A DNA stretch of 64,000 nt, taken from positions 46,924-110,923 of the forward strand of contig CAYSWK010000001.1 in assembly GCA_964434735.1 (NCBI GenBank), written 5' to 3'. Made by a program: the position numbers and the translations under genes. Within the stretch, counting starts at the first letter, position 1; every line of letters begins with the position of its first letter. Positions 26,124 to 35,013 of the stretch are shown here, piece by piece. This DNA is from CAYSWK01 sp964434735 (GTDB lineage: Archaea > Micrarchaeota > Micrarchaeia > Anstonellales > Bilamarchaeaceae). The notes beneath the pieces are model-generated. The model was not told where the DNA came from, did not search any database, and worked only from the letters and a program-made list of their open reading frames with translations.

Positions 26124-27116
26124 CTAAACCACTTTGGAAACAAACCGCATGATAGTCTGGCCATCTCCGCCCAATAAATACATAAGGTACCGCACAAATA
26201 CAAGCGTAATCGCAACGATGACAAACGGCTGTAAAAGAAGCGTAAGGTAAATCCCTGAAATGTCCTCTGAAAGCTGACGCATTGAAAGCTCTTTTGCTGC
26301 GGCAGGGCCTGAGAAATTGATAATCCGAATCACGTTTGAAAACGTAGGATAGCAAAAGGGCGCATCATCAGGCGCTGCAAGTGCCTGGACATCCGGCTTA
26401 TGGTACTCAGGATCCGAAACAACATATAATACAGGAAAGATAAAGTAAAATCCGATTGCAAGAGACATAAAAAGCGCACCAACCCCTCGTGTAGGTGAAA
26501 AGCTTCTTAAGAACAAACCAAGCGGAAGGAACGTGGCAAGAAGATTCGCCTTAAGATAATCGATAAGTACAAGAATTGCATTTGAAGTAATAGTGAGATT
26601 GGTGAGCAAGTTGTTCATGAGCCGATATGATTCGGCTTCCCTATATAAATCACCAAAATAATTGCCCTGAACTACAGGCAACCCTGCAATCCCAAAATAA
26701 ATTGAAAGTTTTGTAAACGTACTGTCCGCACTTGACCTCACCTGGCCATGAAGCTCAGTAAAGGATTCTGCTTTTTCCGCAATACGGCAGCGAAGCAAAT
26801 CAAGGCCGCTACTTATTGTGCCTGAATCTCCGATATCGACATCTCCGCAAGAAACAGAATTAACTCCTTGGAAAAAGGAGGTGTATGCAAATTCCTCGAT
26901 GCCCGTAAGAAAGGTAAGGAAAACAACGATCATTAAAACATTTGCCGCAATCTGAAGCAGCTCCGATTTTGCAGTCCGCTCAAGGTCGTCAAGCATAAGG
27001 CCTTTTGCAATCCCAAGCACCAGTGCATATATCAAAAGCGCAACAGTTGAGGCTAGAATCGCAAGACCTTGCCAACCAATCAAATCCGAAAATTCCGCAA
27101 CAGGCATGGTACTCAC
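26124..27116 (-). CDS. Polytopic envelope protein 6 of a paralogous array
   Basis: A 330-residue protein with about seven membrane helices. It carries the array signatures: AKSELLQIAAN after the first helix pair (about residue 50), ATFLPLGLFLRSFSPTRGVGALFMSLAIGF at about 195-225, and a C-terminal VRYLMYLLGGDGQTIMRF tail. A shorter exported loop (about 80-140) contains two cysteines. It overlaps the upstream paralog by four bases (ATGA-type coupling) and abuts the giant lipoprotein. The layout of a hydrophobic core around Pro-Leu-Gly and an Arg-rich turn recalls TrbL/VirB6 channel proteins, but I cannot prove that by reading. Confidence 0.8.
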   Translation of the reverse strand: MSTMPVAEFSDLIGWQGLAILASTVALLIYALVLGIAKGLMLDDLERTAKSELLQIAANVLMIVVFLTFLTGIEEFAYTSFFQGVNSVSCGDVDIGDSGTISSGLDLLRCRIAEKAESFTELHGQVRSSADSTFTKLSIYFGIAGLPVVQGNYFGDLYREAESYRLMNNLLTNLTITSNAILVLIDYLKANLLATFLPLGLFLRSFSPTRGVGALFMSLAIGFYFIFPVLYVVSDPEYHKPDVQALAAPDDAPFCYPTFSNVIRIINFSGPAAAKELSMRQLSEDISGIYLTLLLQPFVIVAITLVFVRYLMYLLGGDGQTIMRFVSKVV

Positions 27117-28207
27117 ATCATCTGAACGATTCTACTTAAATCTACCTCTTCGCCGAGGAACCGATTCATATATCCAACTGATGCTACTGCTGCAAGAAGT
27201 GCAAGAGTAGGTATGAAAACGCCGATAAGGAAAACAGATGCCGTGTAAGCAAGAATATCCCCTACTAAAATCCCGTTTGGAAAGATGTTGTCCTTTATTG
27301 AATTTTCAAATATGTTGAGCACACTAATGCTATTGGCACGCGCATTGATGGATGAGTCTGGAACGTATGCTTCCATATCGTCGGTTAAGGGAGGCACCAG
27401 TATTGGGTGCGCAGTCTTAAAATCAAGGTATACCAGAGATAGAATTAAAGGATACATAAGCGCAAACGAAACAGTTATGCAAATGAGAATAGATCCAAGC
27501 CCTCGCATAAACGGAAAGCTCCTCAAAAGCAACCCCAAGGGAAGAAACACAAAAAGAAATCCTGATGTTACGAATTCAAGAATATAGCTAAAATTAAAGA
27601 GTGAGAAAAGTGCCATGAGCTGTGCCTGGAATGCAACTGAAAGTGCGGCAGAAGAAAGAGCATACCCTGAATCAGGTGCGACCGAATATCCTGCACCTGC
27701 GCCGTTTCCAAGAAAGGAGCCAAAAAGACAAAAAATAAGATTTTTACCCTGATCGCCGAGATCACCGCTACTTCCTTCCGAAGTACACCTACTTACAGAA
27801 TACCCTTCAAGAATATTGAACCCTCCAAGATGATAACGCGTAACTGAAAGGACATCATGGGAATATTGAGCGGAATCGATAAAGTAATTTTGCGAAAATG
27901 AATACAAAGGCAATGCACGTTCCTCTGCAGAAAGGACAGTAGGGATATTAAAAAGATCAGCAAGCGAACCGGCCGAAATTCCGCACCCAAACGGCACGAT
28001 AAGCTGCATGAAAAGAATTACAAAAACGGCGCTTAAAAACAACTGGAAAATTTCTGTTTTTGCCCACAACGTAACCTTCGGGTTGGAAATGGCATTTCCA
28101 AGCATATACATAAGCGCAATAACAATGGCCCCGATAAGCGAAACGGTCCCTATGAGGGAAAAAAGAGAGCCTGAAAAAACCGATGCAAAACCTTGTTCAC
28201 AAATCAT
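27113..28207 (-). CDS. Polytopic envelope protein 5 of a paralogous array
   Basis: A 364-residue membrane protein with about seven helices. Signatures shared with its neighbours are AKTEIFQLFLSA near residue 50, FVFLPLGLLLRSFPFMRGLGSILICITVSF at about 215-245, and the tail GYMNRFLGEEVDLSRIVQMM. The exported loop (about 85-190) has three cysteines and a Gly-rich turn. Coupled by overlap to genes on both sides. Length differences between members come from the exported loops, while the core is conserved, as expected for a duplicated channel or scaffold subunit that has specialised outside. Confidence 0.8.
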   Translation of the reverse strand: MICEQGFASVFSGSLFSLIGTVSLIGAIVIALMYMLGNAISNPKVTLWAKTEIFQLFLSAVFVILFMQLIVPFGCGISAGSLADLFNIPTVLSAEERALPLYSFSQNYFIDSAQYSHDVLSVTRYHLGGFNILEGYSVSRCTSEGSSGDLGDQGKNLIFCLFGSFLGNGAGAGYSVAPDSGYALSSAALSVAFQAQLMALFSLFNFSYILEFVTSGFLFVFLPLGLLLRSFPFMRGLGSILICITVSFALMYPLILSLVYLDFKTAHPILVPPLTDDMEAYVPDSSINARANSISVLNIFENSIKDNIFPNGILVGDILAYTASVFLIGVFIPTLALLAAVASVGYMNRFLGEEVDLSRIVQMM

Positions 28208-29265
28208 TAGCTCAACCTCACTAACGAAGTAACATCAACATCGGCCCCTACTGCGCGGGAGATGGATCGCATGGATGCGGCAAAAGAAACCAATGCAACG
28301 ATAAGGACGAGCGTATCCCTAAACAAAAAGGAATACGTATATTCGCGCAACGCAGGAATGCTGCCTTTGAAGAAACGGGAAGACGTCTTTGCATTTGAAA
28401 TCCCCATATCTTCTTCATCGCAAGAATAAGACTCACTGTCACAATTATTCCCCTGTGCATCACACACGCGAACCGTAAGCCCGGAAATGCTTGCAACCTG
28501 GTGACCTGACAGCGGACTTGATTCATACGCATCAACAAGAGAAAGCATAAACAGAGTAGACGCGGGGACTACAATATGCAATGAAAATGCAAGTGCGATC
28601 AAAAAAGCACCCGCGCCCCGCGAAAACTTAAAAGAACGAAGTAAAATGCCTAACGGAAGGAAAAGAGTGAACCCATATTGTTGCGCAAAACCGATAAGGG
28701 TTGAAAGCGCAGATAATTCAGTTAAACCTATAGAAAGTGCCTGGAATGAAAGAGAAAGGGGTGCCGAAAGCGCCCTAAAGCTTGCACATGAATTGATCGA
28801 AAGGCCAACTCCTTGAAGAGAACAGAAAAAGCTCTTTGATGATTCTGCACCAAGTTTCTGACCTACAGACATAAGATCTGAGAGTATTCCGGATTGGGTT
28901 GCACGCAAATCAGAAAGTTTTACACTTGCCGCCCCAATTATAGAATAAGGGCCATTGTCGGGAACATTGAAAAGTTCGCCATCTCGAAACGTAATAACGG
29001 GGGTCGAAAGTGAAACGTACATTCCACCAAGAATTGCAAGCATCATTGCGGTTGCAAGCAATTGATAAAGCTCTTCATTTGCGACTACTGAAAGATCCCT
29101 CAATTCCATACCTTTTGCAAGCATATACAAAAGCGCAAGTATAAGTGCCGCAGTAAACAAGGCAAGTACAGAGGTCGCAACCCATTCGCCAGAAATATCT
29201 GATGCGTCAGATTGCGCAAAGAAAACACAAAGGGTCAAAAGACAAAGAAAAAGAGTTCGCATCAT
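28207..29265 (-). CDS. Polytopic envelope protein 4 of a paralogous array
   Basis: A 352-residue protein with a cleavable N-terminal signal (about 1-21) and about seven further helices. Shared signatures: VANEELYQLLATAMMLAIL near residue 60, LFLPLGILLRSFKFSRGAGAFLIALAFSL at about 200-228, and the tail MRSISRAVGADVDVTSLVRL. The exported loops carry cysteines (CSLQGVGLSINSC and VCDAQGNNC), probably disulfides. The stop and the next start share a base. No enzymatic motif is present. Confidence 0.8.
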   Translation of the reverse strand: MMRTLFLCLLTLCVFFAQSDASDISGEWVATSVLALFTAALILALLYMLAKGMELRDLSVVANEELYQLLATAMMLAILGGMYVSLSTPVITFRDGELFNVPDNGPYSIIGAASVKLSDLRATQSGILSDLMSVGQKLGAESSKSFFCSLQGVGLSINSCASFRALSAPLSLSFQALSIGLTELSALSTLIGFAQQYGFTLFLPLGILLRSFKFSRGAGAFLIALAFSLHIVVPASTLFMLSLVDAYESSPLSGHQVASISGLTVRVCDAQGNNCDSESYSCDEEDMGISNAKTSSRFFKGSIPALREYTYSFLFRDTLVLIVALVSFAASMRSISRAVGADVDVTSLVRLS

Positions 29266-31271
29266 AAGAATTTCACCATCCCTGGGAGTTCTATGTCCCC
29301 GCCTAAAATCGGCGAAAAGGTGCGAACAAACATAATTGCAACGAGAATATCAAACAAAGGCAAGACGTATGCGGGAAGCAACAGAGATGCAACAGTCTTA
29401 ATCTCTTCACGACCATACAAGTTATCGGCAGACTTGCGTGCAAATGCAGCCGCATTAGGACGAACGGCGCCGCCCTCTGCAGAATTGCATACTCCTGCAC
29501 ATCCTTCAACATAGGTTGGAGGAGAATAGGTGCAATAGCTTGGTACGAAAAGGCACGCCTTGCATGCCACCGTATCAAGAACAGCGGGTTCTGGAATAAT
29601 ATATACGCAAGATTCTTCTGATGCACCTGGATCGGATGCATCTTCAGGGAATGGGCAAGATTTTGCACTGCCACAATCTTCAGGAAGACCCCCTACGATG
29701 CCATCCGCATCCTTTGAACGCACCCTGCAATAATGAGGGGAATTGACACACCCGTAATTTCGTTTACCCTCTAACCAGGTGCAATCTTTTTTCAATGGCA
29801 AGGTAACGCGGCATTGTGTTGGACACACTTGCTCAGCTCCATTGCTTTGCGAAGGACAAATACCTTCTGCAGAAGGATCTAGTCCTGCTGCCCCAAATGC
29901 AGCAGCACCATGCACTGCAAGATCTTCTACAGAACCTAATACATCTGCTAAACGAACCTTAGTACATACTGATGGAATTTGATTACATGCTTGCTCAACT
30001 GCCGGTTTTGTGCATTCTTCAGTTCCCGGATAAGGGCGCACACGGCACTGAACAGGGCAATACTGGATGTTTTCCTCAGGACCTGACTTGATATCTACAC
30101 GAGATTCAAAATTGCAAGAAATAACTTCTGAAATTCCTTCAGACGCGGGCGAATCCCCATCAAGACGCACCGAACGGATTTTTCCTGCGCTTAACTCCTC
30201 AACTGAATCAAAAATCTCCTGAGATGGCCTAGGCCCGAAAAGGGCAAGAATCTGATTCTCATTTGAAAAAGTAACAAATTCACCATCACGCTGTGCGTAT
30301 GCCATAGGTGGTGAAGCACTACATTCTACTGGACAAGTATCAAGAACCGGACCATATGATTGATCACCGTATGTCACAAGTGAAAGAGTAAACCAATTGA
30401 AAATATAGGTCATAGGTAAAACAAAAACAATTGCAATACCAAGTGCAATCAAAAGCCCGCCAAGTTTACGGGTTGCAAAAAATGAACGAAGCAAAATTCC
30501 AAGGCCAAGGAAAATAGAGCCGATGCGTAAACCAAGAACTGAGACAAAAAATCGTTGGGAGGAAATAATAGAGTATATTCCTGAAAGGTGCTGGATAACC
30601 ACACCGTACCGTTCAACGTCAAGTATTGCCCCCGCAGAGGTTGCTCCACTTACCGAAGCCTGCAAAAGAGGGACAGGAAGAATGAGAGATGTTGCCGCAG
30701 TCCCAAGACGTTTTGAAGCAGATAAAGAACTATGCGCAGCATTATCAAACGACTCCTTAAGCGAACTATTGGTAACCTCAATAAGAGAATCGAAATAAGC
30801 ATTTGACGTCTTTTCAATACAATTCTGGCCAACTTCACACCTAAACGTAAGGTTTGCTCCATTAACAGTTGTTGCAAGCAACGTATCAATAAACGTAATA
30901 AATGCGACAAAACAAAGCAAAAGAAGGGCAGTAACTACAATTTGCTCAAGCTCGGTTTTTGCAAATGCCTTAAGTTCAGGCATATGAAAACCTTCTCCGA
31001 CCATAAACGCGGCGGCAACAATGAGAACCGAAAGCAACGTAACCGTAACTGTGAGCATTTTCCAGTCGCGAATGAACTCAAGAGGAGATGAAGAGGTCGT
31101 ATCAGAAATGGATTCATTTAATCCTTCATTAGGGGTCTGCACGCAGCCCATGAAAGAAATGAGCACTAAAAGTAAAATGGCAAAAAGGTAACGATTAGGG
31201 CTCAAAACCGGAAACTGAAAACTGGCAACGGGCGACTGGAAACGATCCCGAATCAGGGAAACCGGAAACAA
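29262..31271 (-). CDS. Polytopic envelope protein 3 with large Cys-rich exported domain; start uncertain
   Basis: A frame of 669 codons. It has a lipoprotein-like signal (LLVLISFMGC), the array signatures AKTELEQIVVTA and GLGILLRSFFATRKLGGLLIALGIAI, and the tail VRTFSPILGGDIELPGMV. Between the late helices lies an exported domain of about 290 residues with more than 20 cysteines (repeated CPxxCRV units), unique in the array. The frame opens with TTG at 31271, but its first 23 codons are encoded by a dispersed repeat (31201-31271); a TTG at about 31205 would place the signal peptide at the N-terminus and is the better biological start. It overlaps the next gene by four bases. Confidence 0.78.
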   Translation of the reverse strand: MFPVSLIRDRFQSPVASFQFPVLSPNRYLFAILLLVLISFMGCVQTPNEGLNESISDTTSSSPLEFIRDWKMLTVTVTLLSVLIVAAAFMVGEGFHMPELKAFAKTELEQIVVTALLLLCFVAFITFIDTLLATTVNGANLTFRCEVGQNCIEKTSNAYFDSLIEVTNSSLKESFDNAAHSSLSASKRLGTAATSLILPVPLLQASVSGATSAGAILDVERYGVVIQHLSGIYSIISSQRFFVSVLGLRIGSIFLGLGILLRSFFATRKLGGLLIALGIAIVFVLPMTYIFNWFTLSLVTYGDQSYGPVLDTCPVECSASPPMAYAQRDGEFVTFSNENQILALFGPRPSQEIFDSVEELSAGKIRSVRLDGDSPASEGISEVISCNFESRVDIKSGPEENIQYCPVQCRVRPYPGTEECTKPAVEQACNQIPSVCTKVRLADVLGSVEDLAVHGAAAFGAAGLDPSAEGICPSQSNGAEQVCPTQCRVTLPLKKDCTWLEGKRNYGCVNSPHYCRVRSKDADGIVGGLPEDCGSAKSCPFPEDASDPGASEESCVYIIPEPAVLDTVACKACLFVPSYCTYSPPTYVEGCAGVCNSAEGGAVRPNAAAFARKSADNLYGREEIKTVASLLLPAYVLPLFDILVAIMFVRTFSPILGGDIELPGMVKFL
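31201..31271 (+). repeat. Copy of the dispersed AAACTG/GAAACGAT repeat inside the operon
   Basis: Short near-repeats of ccGGAAACtg type are lined up here, ending in CTGGAAACGATcccgaATCAGG, the same core as at 60140-60162 (minus strand). It fills the space between the stop of envelope gene 2 and the probable signal-peptide start of envelope gene 3, and it is open in that gene's frame. Confidence 0.55.
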
Positions 31272-31279
31272 TGAACGGA

Positions 31280-32248
31280 TCAGGTTATCACCCGTAATGC
31301 CTTATTGATTGCACTTAAAAACGTAATGAAAAGTGCAATAGTAAGATTTGGAAGGAAAAATGCTTGAGGCATGAAACGTGCAATGGTTGCAAAACCTAAA
31401 ACATCATCACATTCGCCAAATACGGCGTCATTAAATTGGCAGGTGGGAATATCTATTGCGTCAAACATAAGGCCGTTAAATGCATAAAAAAGCGGAAGCA
31501 CAGTAACAAGACCGATAACGAGTGCAATCACCACGTGGCCCATCTGACGTGTAGGTGCAAGAATTCTTAAGAAAAGCCCCGCAGGAATCAAAAAAAGAAC
31601 AAGGTCAGTTGAAAACGAAATGAAAATCCTTTGCATTGTAAGGCTTACTAATACGGGGATCAAGAAAGAATTTGCAACCATATCATACTGCATTGCATAT
31701 GTTCGTTTATACGCGCCCCTTGGAACTACTGCACCGCCAGTTAATGGATTGTAAATGCCCATCGCAAAGGTCGAATCCATTTCCTGCTTGATGCTTTGTT
31801 TTATCGCGGTGCCTGCCATGGAACGAACCTTATCTTCCATAGAACTTACCGAACAAAGGGCAATTCCAGAAAGCGTTTGCTGATTATAACATACTGAGTC
31901 TGCAATTGCGGCTTGAAACTGGGGATTTGAAGTACCCAGTGAAAACATCGAGGAAAAGAACGTGCACGAAAATAACAAAAGCCCCGCAATGCCTGCCACA
32001 ATGACTCCTGAAATGAGCACCTGAAAGAATTCGTCTTTTGCAAAAACAGTAAGATGTGTGTCTTGCGTAAGCGATCCCCCCATATATGCAACGGCAACAA
32101 GAAGAATCATGAGCATGAATGCGACGCCAAGGTATGTACCATTGTCACCAGCAAAAAGTTCGTTTATGGCAAGGTTTGGGCAGGAAAGCTCCTCTGCAAA
32201 ACAAACCGAAACAACAAAAACAAAAAGTAAAAAGAACTTGAATTTCAT
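31280..32248 (-). CDS. Polytopic envelope protein 2 of a paralogous array
   Basis: A 322-residue protein starting MKFKFFLLFVFVVSVCFAEE, a signal peptide. Shared signatures are AKDEFFQVLISG near residue 70 and LIPAGLFLRILAPTRQMGHVVIALVIGL at about 215-245. The usual C-terminal Gly-Gly-Glu/Asp tail is missing; the chain ends AINKALRVIT, the shortest form in the array. The ATG at 32248 overlaps the upstream stop as ATGA; the longer open frame to 32371 overlaps the upstream gene for 120 bases and is rejected. About six membrane helices remain after signal removal. Confidence 0.8.
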   Translation of the reverse strand: MKFKFFLLFVFVVSVCFAEELSCPNLAINELFAGDNGTYLGVAFMLMILLVAVAYMGGSLTQDTHLTVFAKDEFFQVLISGVIVAGIAGLLLFSCTFFSSMFSLGTSNPQFQAAIADSVCYNQQTLSGIALCSVSSMEDKVRSMAGTAIKQSIKQEMDSTFAMGIYNPLTGGAVVPRGAYKRTYAMQYDMVANSFLIPVLVSLTMQRIFISFSTDLVLFLIPAGLFLRILAPTRQMGHVVIALVIGLVTVLPLFYAFNGLMFDAIDIPTCQFNDAVFGECDDVLGFATIARFMPQAFFLPNLTIALFITFLSAINKALRVIT

Positions 32249-33453
32249 CCGGTCAACCTCTGAATTGCGGGTATAAATGCCTCCCCGCCAAAGGCGCCCG
32301 AAATGCTTCTTACCATAACAACCGTAAGAATTGAAATACACACGAGGTAAAAGTATATGAGTACGACCCAATTATTAAGCTCAGTAAGGAATGCCTGAGT
32401 TACTGAATAATACGAACCTATATTGCCAACCCCTTCTGCAAAAAAACCACTTGCTGCCAAAGAAAGAGAATATGCAACATTGAAAAGTACAACGAGCCCC
32501 GGATAAATAAAGTCAGGCACAAGGAACGTATAACAAAAACCGAATGCTCCAGGGATAAATACAAGAGGTAAACAGATAGGAAGGCCAAAAATCAACTCCC
32601 CTCCGTTAAAGAAAAAACGTGCAGTCTCGGATTTGCAGATAAACTGCGAAAAATCATCGATTGCGCCCAATGATAACTCGGTCTTCAACTGAGTTTCATC
32701 GATAAATGAAGATTTTGGAACCTCATTACCAAGCGAATCATGAAATGCCGAAACAAAAAGAACGGAAGTGGGAAAAATAATATACAATCCAATAAGAAGC
32801 GCAATAAGAGTTGACCCAAGGGAACGCGTAAATGGAAAAACTCTCAAGCCCAAAGCAAGAGATAAAAGGCCAGGTGCGACAACCCGTACAAAATCAAGCA
32901 TGGACCTGACTGCAAAAAGGCCAAATAATGCATTTGAAAGGGCATTTGAGGCATACGAAAGCGGCATAAAAAATTGCCCATATCCTGAAAAAGGTGAAAC
33001 GGAAATAGACGTTGAAAGAAACCAAAGCGGCTGCGTAAATGAGCTATATATTCCTGATCGTATGCCTGTGTAATGATACACTCTCATCAATTGCGTATAG
33101 AAGGAAGTAGTCGACTCAGTAAGAGTATCGATAAATTGCATGGCTGCTGCCGGAGGGTTCGCTTCCCCGGTAATGACTGTAACAAAGGGAGTTGCTGCAA
33201 CATTTGAAACAAAGAAAATCCCAAGCACTGCAACGCATACGATAAGCCCTGCGCCAAACTCACGCAATTCGGTAATAAACCATGCTTCAAGCTGAGAGGA
33301 CTGAATCGTATCTGCCAAAAGCTTTACGGCAACGATGATCATGATGGAAATGAATGCAAAAACGGGAAATGCAAGGCCAAGGTCATCCAAAAATCCTGCG
33401 CTAACCTGTGAGACAAGAATAAGAAGGAATGCTAATCCTGCCAAGACACGCAT
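32245..33453 (-). CDS. Polytopic envelope protein 1 of a paralogous array, first gene of operon
   Basis: A 402-residue protein with signal peptide (1-19, cleavage near VSAG) and about seven helices. Signatures: FITELREFGAGLIVCV near residue 65, LLSLALGLRVFPFTRSLGSTLIALLIGL at about 195-225, and the tail VRSISGAFGGEAFIPAIQRL. The late exported loop (about 240-330) holds four cysteines. A TATA-like TTTATATAC lies about 25 bases upstream of the ATG, so the message is probably leaderless and this is the head of an operon that runs to 18541. Confidence 0.8.
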   Translation of the reverse strand: MRVLAGLAFLLILVSQVSAGFLDDLGLAFPVFAFISIMIIVAVKLLADTIQSSQLEAWFITELREFGAGLIVCVAVLGIFFVSNVAATPFVTVITGEANPPAAAMQFIDTLTESTTSFYTQLMRVYHYTGIRSGIYSSFTQPLWFLSTSISVSPFSGYGQFFMPLSYASNALSNALFGLFAVRSMLDFVRVVAPGLLSLALGLRVFPFTRSLGSTLIALLIGLYIIFPTSVLFVSAFHDSLGNEVPKSSFIDETQLKTELSLGAIDDFSQFICKSETARFFFNGGELIFGLPICLPLVFIPGAFGFCYTFLVPDFIYPGLVVLFNVAYSLSLAASGFFAEGVGNIGSYYSVTQAFLTELNNWVVLIYFYLVCISILTVVMVRSISGAFGGEAFIPAIQRLTG

Positions 33454-33473
33454 GCAAACTCATCGAAGATAAG

Positions 33474-33484
33474 GTATATAAAGA
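33474..33484 (-). promoter_or_regulatory. TATA box of the eight-gene envelope operon
   Basis: On the minus strand CTTTATATACC lies 21-31 bases before the ATG at 33453, the spacing expected for a leaderless archaeal transcript. No other promoter-like gap appears down to 18541, because the genes overlap or abut. Confidence 0.6.
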
Positions 33485-33500
33485 CGGTTGGGAGTTCGAA

Positions 33501-34238
33501 TTATTTTTTGGTTTTTCCATACCCGTTTTTTTCAAGCTCACGTGCAATATTCATTCCGCCACTTTGTACGATTTTCCCATCAGAAAGCACGTGAACTTTT
33601 GTAGGTTTTACGTATTCTAAAATTCGCGGATAATGAGTAATGAGCAAAAAACATCGTGTTCCATCATTCATATCCTTGATTGCCTGGGCAACAAGCTTAA
33701 CACCGTCAATATCAAGGCCAGAATCAATCTCATCAAGAATAACTACCTTAGGTTTAAGCACTTCCATCTGAAGCATTTCGTTTCTTTTACGCTCACCGCC
33801 TGAAAAACCAAGGTTCAATTCGCGCTTCAAAAATTCGGGGCCCATGCCAAGCTTTGCCGAAGCTGCTTGCGCGTCCTTTTGCAGAGCCATAACTTCTTTC
33901 AGTATTTTTTTAGTGTCTTCAACCCCTGCAAACTTTGCCTTCCTCAGGAAATTAAAAAGCGAAACCCCTTCAATTTCAGGCGGAGACTGAAAACCAAGGA
34001 ACACTCCTTTTCGTGCGCGCTCATCAGTTGGCAATTCAAGAAGATTTTCACCCTCAAGCATTGCCTTGCCCTTTACTTCAAACGAAGGGTGACCCATAAG
34101 CCCTTGTGCAAGCGTACTTTTGCCGGCGCCATTGGGGCCCATGATTGCATGGATTTCGCCTGCCTTCATAGAAAGTGAAAACCCTTTGAGAATCTCTTTT
34201 CCTTGGATGGATATGTGGAGGTTTTGTATGTCAAACAT
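33501..34238 (-). CDS. sufC: SufC, Fe-S assembly ATPase
   Basis: A 245-residue ABC ATPase. Walker A GPNGAGKST at about residue 35, signature LGFSGGERKRNEMLQ (the SufC variant SGGE-x-K-R-x-E), Walker B KVVILDEIDSGLDIDGV and the switch His in LLITHYPRIL. SufC drives the SufBCD scaffold. GGTGAA lies seven bases before the ATG. It follows sufD by six bases in the order sufB-sufD-sufC. Confidence 0.97.
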   Translation of the reverse strand: MFDIQNLHISIQGKEILKGFSLSMKAGEIHAIMGPNGAGKSTLAQGLMGHPSFEVKGKAMLEGENLLELPTDERARKGVFLGFQSPPEIEGVSLFNFLRKAKFAGVEDTKKILKEVMALQKDAQAASAKLGMGPEFLKRELNLGFSGGERKRNEMLQMEVLKPKVVILDEIDSGLDIDGVKLVAQAIKDMNDGTRCFLLITHYPRILEYVKPTKVHVLSDGKIVQSGGMNIARELEKNGYGKTKK

Positions 34239-34244
34239 AAATGT

Positions 34245-35012
34245 TCACCTTGCTAATAGTTCTGCCATTTTAACACGCATGGTTTCATCAGGTATTTTTT
34301 CAAGCGCGCTATTGAGGAATCCTTCAACGATAATTTCACGCGCCGCTTTACGTGCAATGCCTCGCGCCATTAAATAGAATATTTTTTCCTCATCAAGGGG
34401 CCCGATTGTTGCGCCGTGCCTTGAGGAAACGTCATTGTTTTCAATTTCAAGCTCAGGGTTTGCGTCCGCACGTGCGCGCGAATCAAGCAGCAATACGTTC
34501 TGCTGCAAAAAACTTGCTGCTCCTGCGCCGTTCTTGTCAACCTTTATCATGCCGTCAAGCTTGCCATATGACGACGCATCGGCAATTCCCTTCGTAAGAA
34601 TATTCCCTTCAGTGTTCTTGCCTACGTGCTCAAGAATACTGTTAATGGTAAAAATGTCATTATTTTTAAGTGAAAAGATCTGAACGTCATAACCTTTGGA
34701 ACCCTCTCCTTCAAGTATAGTATGCAGTTTGCAGGCACCTTTAGTTACCCACGCGCCGTAGGTGTTGATGCATGAATGAGGGCCGATGCGATTTTCCTGA
34801 TCAAGCTCACAAACGCCCGATTGCAAGGAATAAAAGGAAATGATGCTGTTGGCACCAACGCGTATGCGTACAAAATGTCTGGAATTATCCGTAGCAGAGA
34901 ATGTCAAAATTACCTTGCAATTATTGCCGATTTCCACGCGTTCATCAAGATGGTTGCCAAGGGCAAGTTGCGCATGCGAACCGTCGGCTACCGAATGTAC
35001 AAACGTTTGCAT
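34245..35012 (-). CDS. sufD: SufD-like scaffold protein
   Basis: A 255-residue, short SufD. The beta-helix core is visible, followed by the C-terminal conserved block LDSRARADANPELEIENNDVSSRHGATIGPLDEEKIFYLMARGI, which contains the His used at the SufB-SufD interface. The N-terminal helical domain of longer SufD proteins is missing, as in other small archaeal forms. It starts two bases after the sufB stop. It partners with SufB and SufC in the SufBC2D complex. Confidence 0.93.
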   Translation of the reverse strand: MQTFVHSVADGSHAQLALGNHLDERVEIGNNCKVILTFSATDNSRHFVRIRVGANSIISFYSLQSGVCELDQENRIGPHSCINTYGAWVTKGACKLHTILEGEGSKGYDVQIFSLKNNDIFTINSILEHVGKNTEGNILTKGIADASSYGKLDGMIKVDKNGAGAASFLQQNVLLLDSRARADANPELEIENNDVSSRHGATIGPLDEEKIFYLMARGIARKAAREIIVEGFLNSALEKIPDETMRVKMAELLAR

Positions 35013-35013
35013 G

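Noticed and set aside
32249..32371. N-terminal extension of envelope gene 2
   Set aside because: It overlaps the upstream coding sequence for more than 120 bases, and the ATG at 32248 gives a normal signal peptide with ATGA coupling.
18541..33453. A complete type IV secretion system
   Set aside because: No VirB4, VirD4, VirB8-10 or relaxase is seen in the window; only analogies to VirB6, VirB7 and VirB1 can be made.
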